A stretch of DNA of 64,000 nt from Defluviitaleaceae bacterium (GTDB lineage: Bacteria > Bacillota > Clostridia > Lachnospirales > WQUN01): NCBI GenBank assembly GCA_009780185.1, contig WRAN01000003.1, positions 62,001 through 126,000 on the forward strand, read 5' to 3'. The notes below the pieces were generated by a model. The model saw only the letters and a program-made list of their open reading frames with translations. It ran no database searches and was not told the origin of the DNA. This document shows positions 20,001 to 26,875 of the stretch, piece after piece; position 1 is the stretch's first letter; each line of letters opens with the position of its first letter. A program made the position numbers and the translations under genes.

Positions 20001-20387
20001 ATGGACAGACGATTAGAGAAAGACCGTCTTGACGAGATCATTGGAAAAAACATCCGACTGGAAAGAGAGTTGCGTAGGCTATCCAGAGACGAGCTTGCAG
20101 AGATGATGGATCTCACAAGCTCTCATATGGGGCTTATTGAAAGAGGCGAGAGAGGTGCAACTGCTGTCACATTGTCAAAGTTGTCGCGTGCTTTTGATAT
20201 CCCTATCGATCATTTATTCGCAAGCCCTAAGGCAAATGGGATGTCTGTAAGAGAAGCAGATGAAGCTGCGCCCCAAGCGAGTAAGAAAAAGATTCAAAGT
20301 CTTATGACCTGCCTTGATGAATCTGAACTTGAGTTTATTGTTCATTCTATTAAGGGTCTTATTGCTATGAATGGCACTAGAGACTAA
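20001..20387 (+). CDS. XRE-family helix-turn-helix transcriptional regulator
   Basis: The 128-residue protein has an N-terminal Cro/C1-type HTH (residues about 12-70: IGKNIRLERELRRLSRDELA, then SSHMGLIERGERG). A C-terminal region of about 45 residues (KKKIQSLMTCLDESELEFIV) could serve dimerisation or ligand sensing. Ribosome site GAGGAGG lies 6 bases before the ATG. It is tail-to-tail with the pilin gene (4-base overlap of the 3' ends) and head-to-head with ftsK. Palindromes in its upstream region suggest autoregulation; its targets are unknown, though the adjacent pilus-like cassette is a candidate. Confidence 0.9.
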   Translation: MDRRLEKDRLDEIIGKNIRLERELRRLSRDELAEMMDLTSSHMGLIERGERGATAVTLSKLSRAFDIPIDHLFASPKANGMSVREADEAAPQASKKKIQSLMTCLDESELEFIVHSIKGLIAMNGTRD

Positions 20388-20902
20388 CGCCTTATCACAG
20401 TGAGGCTTTTGTATCGTATATCAACGCTACCCTCTAATGTAACTGGGTGTTCGCAGTCAGTTACTATAGTGATTTGTATATGACTATTATCTATTGGCTG
20501 GATTCTTACAAGTGCAATCCCTGAGGCAAGCTCATTGGCTGCGGTAAGGCCAAATATTAATATATTAAAGTCTGACGAGCCGGGGCGAGATTTGGCATTA
20601 AAGCGAAATGTATAATCATGTAGATGGCCTTGAGGGTTGCGCTCGGTTAGAACAAGACGTTGAAGGATATAGTCGTCCTCGACTTCTAGTAGGATTGCTT
20701 GTGCCATTTGGATGTTCATTATTATAGCATCCATGGAGATACGAGCGTTTTCAAAGGCAGACTGTCTTGTTAGGGTGCTGGTGGTAGCATTGGCGGAGTG
20801 TCGCCATACTAGGAATATGCTAACGGAAAGAATCATCCATACAGCAAGTGCTATTGTGGCCTCTAAAAGGGTAAATCCTTTGGAGGCTTTTTTATTTTTC
20901 AT
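20384..20902 (-). CDS. Type IV pilin-like (pseudopilin) protein
   Basis: The 172-residue protein begins MKNKKASKGFTLLEATIALA: a short basic leader, the prepilin peptidase site KG|FTLLE, and a single hydrophobic helix. The ATG at 20902 has a GGAGGGG site; the longer frame to 20971 reaches back into the ATPase gene and is rejected. The C-terminal part is beta-rich with no recognisable family, similar in size to minor pseudopilins such as GspJ or ComGF. It is the last gene of the four-gene secretion/pilus cassette. Confidence 0.85.
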   Translation of the reverse strand: MKNKKASKGFTLLEATIALAVWMILSVSIFLVWRHSANATTSTLTRQSAFENARISMDAIIMNIQMAQAILLEVEDDYILQRLVLTERNPQGHLHDYTFRFNAKSRPGSSDFNILIFGLTAANELASGIALVRIQPIDNSHIQITIVTDCEHPVTLEGSVDIRYKSLTVIRR

Positions 20903-20903
20903 A

Positions 20904-22379
20904 CTACCCCTCCAGTAGACGTATTGCTTCGTTGGGAGCGATGTTTCCTTCAAGTACGTTTTTAATGACATTGGCTTTCAGGCCTTTGGTTTTTCGTAAG
21001 TTTTGGGCTAGAGATGACGGGGTTTTGCTTATTTGTAAGCGGAGTTCTTCAGTTATAATAATATACTCGTATACTGCAAGGCGGCCTTTGTGGCCAGTAT
21101 TGTTGCAATGTCTGCAGCCTGGAGCAATGTAGACGGGGGTGCCGCCGGGTAGATTTAGTACATTGGCAAGTTTCGGTTCTATCAGGGTTTGGGTTTTGCA
21201 GTCAGTGCAGATGCGCCTTGCTAAGCGTTGGGCTATTATACCGTTGATGGCGGCCGCAATAAGAAAAGGTTCGATGCCCATGTCAATTAAGCGTTCTATT
21301 ACACCTGGAGCATCGTTGGTATGCAAGGTGCTTAACACTACATGGCCGGTTATTGCGGCTTGTATTGCTATTCTTGCAGTTACTTCGTCTCGTATTTCCC
21401 CTATCATGATTATATCTGGGTCTTGACGGAGTACATGGCGTAGGGCATTGGCAAAGTCTAGGCCTGCAAGAGGTTCTACATTTACATGGTTTACTCCCAG
21501 CAGCGGGTTTTCTACCGGGTCTTCAACAGTGATGATATTACGGTTTTCTTTGTTAAGCTCTTCCAAGAAACCAGTAAGGGTAGTGGATTTGCCACTGCCT
21601 GTAGGGCCTGTCATAAAAATTGCTCCATGAGGTTTATGAAATAGTTTTGTCAACTTATCCAAATCTTCTTGGAAAAAGCCCAATTCTCCTTTTTTAGGTC
21701 GGGAGCTCTGGCCGTATAGTAGTCTTATTGCAGCTTTTTCTCCTAGATGCGTGGGCATAGTGCTTAAGCGAAATTCAACATTTTCGCCTTGGATATTCAT
21801 GGAGAAGTGACCATCTTGAGGCTTTCGTTTTTCTGTTATATCCATGTCTCCCATAATTTTAAGCCGGGAGATAACGTTTGGGAGCAGGCTTAGATCAACG
21901 GATACAAAGGGGATTAGTTCCCCGTCAACTCTGTATCGGGTTTTTAGATAGGAGACGTATGGCTCTATATGAATATCACTTGCGCGGTTTAGTATCCCTG
22001 ATTCTATTAGGGAGTCTATAAGGCGTACCGCGGGGGCGGCGGACAGCTGCTCTAGTAAAAAGGCATCCGGTGCTTCTGTACGTTGGCGTAGTTTTTCTTC
22101 TACTAGAAATTGAGAGGCTATAGTAGTCATTGCCTCTTTTCCGTATAGATGGTCAATATGGCGACGGATTTCTACGGCCGAGGCTGGCTTAGGCATGATA
22201 AAAAGGCCGGTTATGTCTGATAAGTCGGCAATTGTTTTGGTGCATTGAGGGTCTTCAATGGCTACCCATAGATGATTCCCGTCTTTTTTGATAGGTAGTG
22301 CTGTATACCTTAATGCATAATCGTGACTGAGTAGATGCGTTGGCGGGTTTATTAGATTGGTAATATCTACGTCTTTCAT
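20904..22379 (-). CDS. GspE/PilB-type secretion/pilus assembly ATPase
   Basis: The 491-residue hexameric ATPase family member has an N-terminal GspE_N-like domain, Walker A GPTGSGKSTTLTG (about residue 255), the Asp box/Walker B DPDIIMIGEIRD, the His box STLHTNDAPGVIERL, and a four-Cys zinc motif (CTDC, then CRHC). It would power assembly of a pilus or pseudopilus from the two pilin-like proteins encoded on either side. It is directly adjacent to the upstream pilin gene (0 bases between). Confidence 0.95.
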   Translation of the reverse strand: MKDVDITNLINPPTHLLSHDYALRYTALPIKKDGNHLWVAIEDPQCTKTIADLSDITGLFIMPKPASAVEIRRHIDHLYGKEAMTTIASQFLVEEKLRQRTEAPDAFLLEQLSAAPAVRLIDSLIESGILNRASDIHIEPYVSYLKTRYRVDGELIPFVSVDLSLLPNVISRLKIMGDMDITEKRKPQDGHFSMNIQGENVEFRLSTMPTHLGEKAAIRLLYGQSSRPKKGELGFFQEDLDKLTKLFHKPHGAIFMTGPTGSGKSTTLTGFLEELNKENRNIITVEDPVENPLLGVNHVNVEPLAGLDFANALRHVLRQDPDIIMIGEIRDEVTARIAIQAAITGHVVLSTLHTNDAPGVIERLIDMGIEPFLIAAAINGIIAQRLARRICTDCKTQTLIEPKLANVLNLPGGTPVYIAPGCRHCNNTGHKGRLAVYEYIIITEELRLQISKTPSSLAQNLRKTKGLKANVIKNVLEGNIAPNEAIRLLEG

Positions 22380-22793
22380 TTAGCTGCGTCCGCCTATTAC
22401 AAAAGCTTGCTCACTTTCTGGCAGGCTGGCATAGGCGCTATGGACCCCTTCGCTTGAGTTTTGGATGTTTACAATAACACCAAGAGTGGAATCATTGACC
22501 CAGGCGGCCCCTTCTGTTTGTATATCTGCGTATCTGGCTCTCAAAAAACCTGATTCTGTTAGGGTTTCCAGTACTGCATCCATGCTGGTGCCTGCCGGAG
22601 GTATGCCTCTTTCTGCCCGGTATAGCTCTATTGCGTTTTGAATTACACGAGCGGATTGGATATCACTACGAAGGCGAGCTCTGTCCGTTGTAGCGAAGAA
22701 ATTAGGTATAAGTATTGCTGCTATTACAGCTAGTATTGCTAGGGCTATTAGTAGCTCTAGCAGAGTGAATCCTTCGTGCTTTTTCTTTTGCAT
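22380..22793 (-). CDS. Major pilin-like protein (ComGC/GspG type)
   Basis: The 137-residue protein begins MQKKKHEGFTLLELLIALAI: basic leader, G|FTLLE processing site with Glu5, then a long hydrophobic helix and a charged helix (TTDRARLRSDIQSARVIQNA) as in GspG/ComGC. The frame can start at a GTG at 22805, but that codon is part of the AGAGGTG site that correctly precedes the ATG at 22793. It is likely the principal subunit of the pilus or pseudopilus. Confidence 0.9.
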   Translation of the reverse strand: MQKKKHEGFTLLELLIALAILAVIAAILIPNFFATTDRARLRSDIQSARVIQNAIELYRAERGIPPAGTSMDAVLETLTESGFLRARYADIQTEGAAWVNDSTLGVIVNIQNSSEGVHSAYASLPESEQAFVIGGRS

Positions 22794-22811
22794 GTTGAGT
22801 GTCACCTCTCT

Positions 22812-23936
22812 TTATAAAATCGTTGCCAGTTCGAATGTAGGCAGTATTACTGCCAGCATTATTATTCCAAGCCCTATTCCTAAAACCAGAGTGATTACTG
22901 GCTCTACCAGCTTATTAAGGCGCTTTATTGCTTGTTTATAGCTGTTGGCATAGTAGCTTTGGCATTTATCTATGGTTTGTGACATATGCCCGGTTTCCTC
23001 CCCTACTCTCGCCAGGCCCACAAGTAGTGGATCCATATATTTTACTTCGCTAAGGGCGACCCAGAATGGTTTGCCTGTTTTTAGCACAGCGGATATATTA
23101 GCTATATCTTTTTTTACTTGGATATTTCCCATTACATCTTCAGTAAGCGGCAGGGCCTGAGATATAGGCAGCCCAGCAGATAACAATAAGTGCAACCCTT
23201 GTGTAAGCTTATAATTTATGCCTTGGCGAGTTATAGGAAACTGTAGTGCCAGTTGTGCGATAATACCCCGGCCTGGCTTTGATGTTGCAAATATGATAGC
23301 CATAATAAATGTCACAATGGTAAAGATAATTACTAGCGTAGCGTTGTGTATTAAAAACTCTGACATGCTCATTAGCCCGCGAGTCAGTGCTGGCAGGGGC
23401 GCTCCGGAGGCGGCAAATATTCTACTGTATCCTGGCAGAACAAAGGTTATCGCAAGTATAATAACCCCTAGCATCATAAATGCCACGGCGATGGGGTATA
23501 CCAGTGCGGCTGTAAGTCCATCTTTTATCTTAGCTTGTTCATCATAGAAATCAGCCAGCTGTTCCATTACTTGAGGAAGCTTTGCTGTGGCTTCCCCAAT
23601 GGAAACAAAGCCGCAAAAGAATGAGGGAAAGGCGCCTAAAGCCGCTATCGCATCAGAGAAGCTTTGCCCTTGTTGTACTCTGGCGTTTAGTTTTGGCATT
23701 AATCTTCGAAGACCCCGCCCAGGGAGTTGTTCTGATACAATAGACAATGCAGACTTAATTGGGATACCTGCGCCTAGTAGGAAAGATAACTTGCGGCAAA
23801 AGACTGATATCTCTTTTATCGGAGCTTGTGGTGCGTATTTAAGCCTGAACAATGAAGATATATCTCTATGCCATATAGAGATAGGTTTTGGATCGGAGTT
23901 TCCCTTAGATTTTGATGGATATGGTGCAATTGGCAT
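22812..23936 (-). CDS. GspF/PilC-type inner membrane platform protein
   Basis: The 374-residue protein has two T2SS-F repeats (about residues 45-165 and 250-370), each ending in hydrophobic segments. The motif FCRKLSFLLGAGIPIKSALS and the Gly/Glu-rich GEATAKLPQVM match GspF/PilC/ComGB. It anchors the ATPase under the membrane. It heads the cassette; no prepilin peptidase, secretin or PilM/N/O gene is seen beside it. Confidence 0.92.
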   Translation of the reverse strand: MPIAPYPSKSKGNSDPKPISIWHRDISSLFRLKYAPQAPIKEISVFCRKLSFLLGAGIPIKSALSIVSEQLPGRGLRRLMPKLNARVQQGQSFSDAIAALGAFPSFFCGFVSIGEATAKLPQVMEQLADFYDEQAKIKDGLTAALVYPIAVAFMMLGVIILAITFVLPGYSRIFAASGAPLPALTRGLMSMSEFLIHNATLVIIFTIVTFIMAIIFATSKPGRGIIAQLALQFPITRQGINYKLTQGLHLLLSAGLPISQALPLTEDVMGNIQVKKDIANISAVLKTGKPFWVALSEVKYMDPLLVGLARVGEETGHMSQTIDKCQSYYANSYKQAIKRLNKLVEPVITLVLGIGLGIIMLAVILPTFELATIL

Positions 23937-24093
23937 ATATATGTCCCTCTATACGTGTAAAATAATCGGGCGGTGAGTTCCTTGCGTGAAACATTATGTA
24001 TAATTTTACATTTTGATATAAGATTCGACCAGTTTCTTTAAGAATTATTTATGGCACTCTAAAAGAATTTGATTAAAAAGGAGAATAGAGCTT

Positions 24094-24675
24094 ATGAAGT
24101 ACTGGGATATTTTTATGGCATTTTTGAGAAGCGGACTGCTGTGTTTTGGCGGTGGGCCTGCTTCTATTCCATTTGTACATCGTGAGGCAGTAGAGCGGTA
24201 TAAATGGATGGACAACGAGGAATTTGCTGAAGTGGTAGCTATTGGCAATACTTTGCCAGGCCCTATTAATACCAAGATGGCAGGGTATATTGGTTATAAA
24301 GTTGGGGGTATTACGGGGCTTATCATTTCATTGATAGGAGCTGTGCTTCCTACGGCTACGTTGATGGTAATTCTGCTTACAACTTTATCTCGTTTTGCCC
24401 ATGAGTCTTGGGCGCGTGGAATGACGCGAGCCATGGTGCCTGTGGTTGGGGTTATGCTTAGTATTGTGTGTTGGCAGTTTATTGTGATAGCTGCCAAGGG
24501 TTTAGGATGGGTTATAACTGTAGCTCACATAATCATTATTGGTGTTTTGATTGTGTTTGTGGTGCCTCATCCGGCTATAGTGCTTATGGGCTTATTCCTG
24601 TGGGCTTTAATTGGACAGAGTCTCTTTGAAAAATTTATTCGTTTGAATAAAAAGGCTAAGGAGGATAAGGAATGA
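24094..24675 (+). CDS. Chromate transporter (ChrA-type) half, first subunit
   Basis: The 193-residue integral membrane protein corresponds to one half of ChrA. It has FGGGPASIPFVHREAVE near the N-terminus and the signature AIGNTLPGPINTKMAGYIGY (about residues 50-70), followed by several hydrophobic helices. Short-chain CHR proteins work as pairs; the second half is encoded immediately downstream with an ATGA overlap. The ribosome site is AAGGAGAA. Chromate or sulfate-like anion transport is the family assignment; the real substrate in an anaerobe is uncertain. Confidence 0.9.
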   Translation: MKYWDIFMAFLRSGLLCFGGGPASIPFVHREAVERYKWMDNEEFAEVVAIGNTLPGPINTKMAGYIGYKVGGITGLIISLIGAVLPTATLMVILLTTLSRFAHESWARGMTRAMVPVVGVMLSIVCWQFIVIAAKGLGWVITVAHIIIIGVLIVFVVPHPAIVLMGLFLWALIGQSLFEKFIRLNKKAKEDKE

Positions 24676-25205
24676 TTTATCTTCAGATATTCTGGGTATT
24701 CTTTGTGGCCAATATTTTGGGGTATGGTGGAGGGCCTTCCATTGTTCCGCTTATACAACATGAGGTAGTAACGGTGTATGGTTGGCTTACCGCTTATGAG
24801 TTTGCGGAGATTTTTGCCATGGGCAATGCACTGCCTGGGCCTATTGCCCCTAAGATGGCGGCTTATATCGGGTTTAATCAAGCTGGGGTTTTGGGGTCGT
24901 TTATGGGGCTTGTTGCTACGGTTATGCCTTCGGTTATCTTAATGGTGCTTTTGATGGGGTTACTTAAAAAGCACAAAGACTCTCCCCAGGTGCAAAGGCT
25001 TACTAGGTATATTAGGCCCGCAATTGCTGTGCTTATTGGAGAAATGGCAATAAGAAGCTTATTTTCTGCCTGGACTGGCCTTGGATGGATTCATATGTTG
25101 ATTTTGGTTGGGGTGAGTACACTTTGTTTGACAAAGCTTAAGGTGCACCCTGCGTTTTTGGTAGTTGGGGCGCTTATATATGGTGCGATTTTTTTAGGTT
25201 ATTAG
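24672..25205 (+). CDS. Chromate transporter (ChrA-type) half, second subunit
   Basis: The 177-residue membrane protein is homologous to the preceding gene product: YGGGPSIVPLIQHEVV near the start, AMGNALPGPIAPKMAAYIGF, then four or so hydrophobic helices. It begins inside the stop codon of the first half (ATGA), so the two subunits should be made in equal amounts and inserted in opposite orientation, as described for short-chain CHR pairs. Confidence 0.9.
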   Translation: MIYLQIFWVFFVANILGYGGGPSIVPLIQHEVVTVYGWLTAYEFAEIFAMGNALPGPIAPKMAAYIGFNQAGVLGSFMGLVATVMPSVILMVLLMGLLKKHKDSPQVQRLTRYIRPAIAVLIGEMAIRSLFSAWTGLGWIHMLILVGVSTLCLTKLKVHPAFLVVGALIYGAIFLGY

Positions 25206-25238
25206 GTTTTCCCTTGGACGTGCAACAATAAAAAAGGC

Positions 25239-25291
25239 GTTCATACAATGTTACTATTCAACTTGCAAAGCAAGGGAGGCGTTGTATGAAC
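25239..25291 (+). promoter_or_regulatory. Inverted repeat enclosing ribosome site and start codon of the Met-rich peptide
   Basis: GTTCATACAA (25239-25248) and TTGTATGAAC (25282-25291) are perfect complements separated by 33 bases. The right arm contains the ATG (25286-25288), and the loop holds the GGGAGG ribosome site (25274-25279) and a small inner hairpin CTTGC-AAA-GCAAG (25262-25274). Folded in mRNA, this would hide the start codon, so it may be an RNA-level switch. Confidence 0.55.
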
Positions 25292-25444
25292 AATACCGGC
25301 GTAGGCTATGTAGCGGATCAAGGCAATGATATGATGATGATTTTGCTACTACTTATGATGATGAATCCAGGCATGATGGGTGATAATATGATGCTGATGA
25401 TTCTTCTTCTGATGATGTTTTCCGGTGGAAATAGGATGTTCTAA
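25286..25444 (+). CDS. Methionine-rich 52-residue hydrophobic peptide
   Basis: This short ORF has a GGGAGG site 6 bases before the ATG and encodes 52 residues of which 15 are Met. A polar N-terminus (MNNTGVGYVADQGND) is followed by two hydrophobic stretches, MMMILLLLMMM (residues 16-26) and MMLMILLLMMF (35-45), separated by NPGMMGDN, and a polar SGGNRMF tail. This suggests a helical-hairpin membrane peptide. It lies 80 bases behind the chromate transporter pair and is followed by a strong terminator. Clustered Met can bind Cu(I) or similar soft metals, but that role is only inference. I do not recognise a family. Confidence 0.72.
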   Translation: MNNTGVGYVADQGNDMMMILLLLMMMNPGMMGDNMMLMILLLMMFSGGNRMF

Positions 25445-25590
25445 GGATTAAATGGATGTGGGAAGCATCTAAAATAAAGGCGTAGGCCCGTTTCATCTCC
25501 CCCATTACAAAGGATGGATTTGAATTTACTAGGGTACATATATATACAAAAGAGAAATGTTAGCCTGCGCCTCAGAAGTTGCTAAAAAGA

Positions 25591-25626
25591 AAGAACCCGG
25601 TTTGCCATAGTGCATCCCGGGTTCTT
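25591..25626. terminator. Bidirectional terminator between Met-rich peptide gene and Cof gene
   Basis: AAGAACCCGG (25591-25600) pairs with CCGGGTTCTT (25617-25626) around a 16-base loop. It lies 3 bases past the Cof-type hydrolase stop (minus) and also ends plus-strand transcription from the chr/Met-rich genes. Confidence 0.85.
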
Positions 25627-25629
25627 TTC

Positions 25630-26400
25630 TTATCCTAATAAATGCTTGATGGCATTTAATATTCCATCATCGTCTATATGGGTGGTTACATAGTTTGCGG
25701 CTTGCTTTACTTTGTTTATTCCGTTACCCATAGCTATGGAGTATCCTGCGTTTTCAAGCATTTCTATATCGTTTTCGCCGTCACCTATGGCGGCTACCTC
25801 TTCGGGTTTTAGGCCGAAGTGGTCTAGCATTGGGAGTATACCTACCCATTTGTTTATACCTTCGGGCACAATGTCATAGCAGTTTTCATTCCAGCTGGTT
25901 ATTGTGCAGCTGGGTAGTTGATGCAAGAAATCCCCAATATCCTTACCAAAGGTGACTATCTGGAATACATCGCCATTAAGTGCTGTTTTGGGGTCACGGA
26001 TGGGGGGGACTCTTAGGCCATAGGCTATCTGTCCAGCATTTATTATTTCATCTTCTTTATTGGCGTATATGTCTTTAGCTTCGCAGAACATGCAATACAT
26101 GGGATTAGAGGCTAAATATTCTACTACCCAACTTATCGCTTCCTTATTTATAGGTTTTTTATAGATTGTTTTGTTAGTGATAAAGCTGTATGCCCCGTTC
26201 ATTGTTACAAAGCCATCGAATGGTATGTCGGGGAACCAGGGCATGTTTTCGAACTCTTTTCTATGGCGGCCTGTTGCTGTGAATAACAGCACGCCTTTTT
26301 TCTTGGCGTAGTTAATGGCCTCTTTTGCGCTATCTGGCAGCTTTCCGGTGGAAAGTACGGTGCCGTCTAGGTCGAAAAATATCGCTTTTGGGGTGTTCAT
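25630..26400 (-). CDS. Cof-type HAD-superfamily phosphatase
   Basis: The 256-residue protein has HAD motif I FFDLDGTVLS (residues about 9-18, nucleophile Asp), motif II Thr in LLFTATGRH, a type IIB cap, and motif IV AIGDGENDIEMLENAG (about residue 205). Cof/YbiV-like enzymes dephosphorylate small phosphorylated metabolites such as sugar phosphates or pyridoxal phosphate; the specific substrate cannot be read from sequence. It is a monocistronic minus-strand gene with an AAGGAGGGATAT site. Confidence 0.92.
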   Translation of the reverse strand: MNTPKAIFFDLDGTVLSTGKLPDSAKEAINYAKKKGVLLFTATGRHRKEFENMPWFPDIPFDGFVTMNGAYSFITNKTIYKKPINKEAISWVVEYLASNPMYCMFCEAKDIYANKEDEIINAGQIAYGLRVPPIRDPKTALNGDVFQIVTFGKDIGDFLHQLPSCTITSWNENCYDIVPEGINKWVGILPMLDHFGLKPEEVAAIGDGENDIEMLENAGYSIAMGNGINKVKQAANYVTTHIDDDGILNAIKHLLG

Positions 26401-26482
26401 ATATCCCTCCTTATTCTATGAATTGGATTGTAATGGAGTGAGGCGGTTATAGTCAATGATTGGACTTGAAAATACTTGAGAA

Positions 26483-26569
26483 CCTTTATCATTATCATCA
26501 AAACTAGAAAACCTTTGTCGGTATCATCAAAACCGAGAAATCGCTTTTGTCATTATCATCAAAACTGAG
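26483..26569. repeat. Three imperfect direct repeats, about 30-bp period
   Basis: Units CCTTTATCATTATCATCAAAA (26483 on), CCTTTGTCGGTATCATCAAAA (26512 on) and CTTTTGTCATTATCATCAAAA (26544 on) are followed by C(T/C)GAGAA-like linkers. The 26401-26857 gap otherwise holds the promoter and leader of the next gene; no coding potential was seen in the repeat zone. Confidence 0.7.
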
Positions 26570-26736
26570 AAGTTTGTGAATGATTTTCAGCTTGAATTGC
26601 TTAAAATCTGCCTTTGTGCTGGTGTTAGATGTTGCTAGGGTGGATTTTGCTTTGCTTTGTGTTAGTGGTGATTAAATAATGCGACTAAAATAGTATAAAT
26701 ATAGTGTCAAAATATGTTGAATGGTTTCATATTATA

Positions 26737-26821
26737 TTGACTTACAGATATATTAATGATATCATTTGTCATAAAAGGAAAACAAAGGAATATTCCCGTT
26801 TGGTGTTGGGGCCACAGCACC
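26737..26821 (+). promoter_or_regulatory. Promoter and leader hairpin of the metzincin-like gene
   Basis: TTGACT (26737-26742) and TATCAT (26760-26765) with 17 bases between them form a good sigma-A-type promoter. The transcribed leader holds a 7-bp stem GGTGTTG/CAGCACC (26802-26821, one wobble) about 55 bases before the start codon. Confidence 0.5.
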
Positions 26822-26875
26822 ACTGTGTTCAAGTGTCTAATTCTGATGTGAACTTTAGTGATTGAAGGGAGACTT

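Noticed and set aside
26483-26569. Short CRISPR array
   Set aside because: Only three imperfect copies with almost no spacer and no cas genes nearby.
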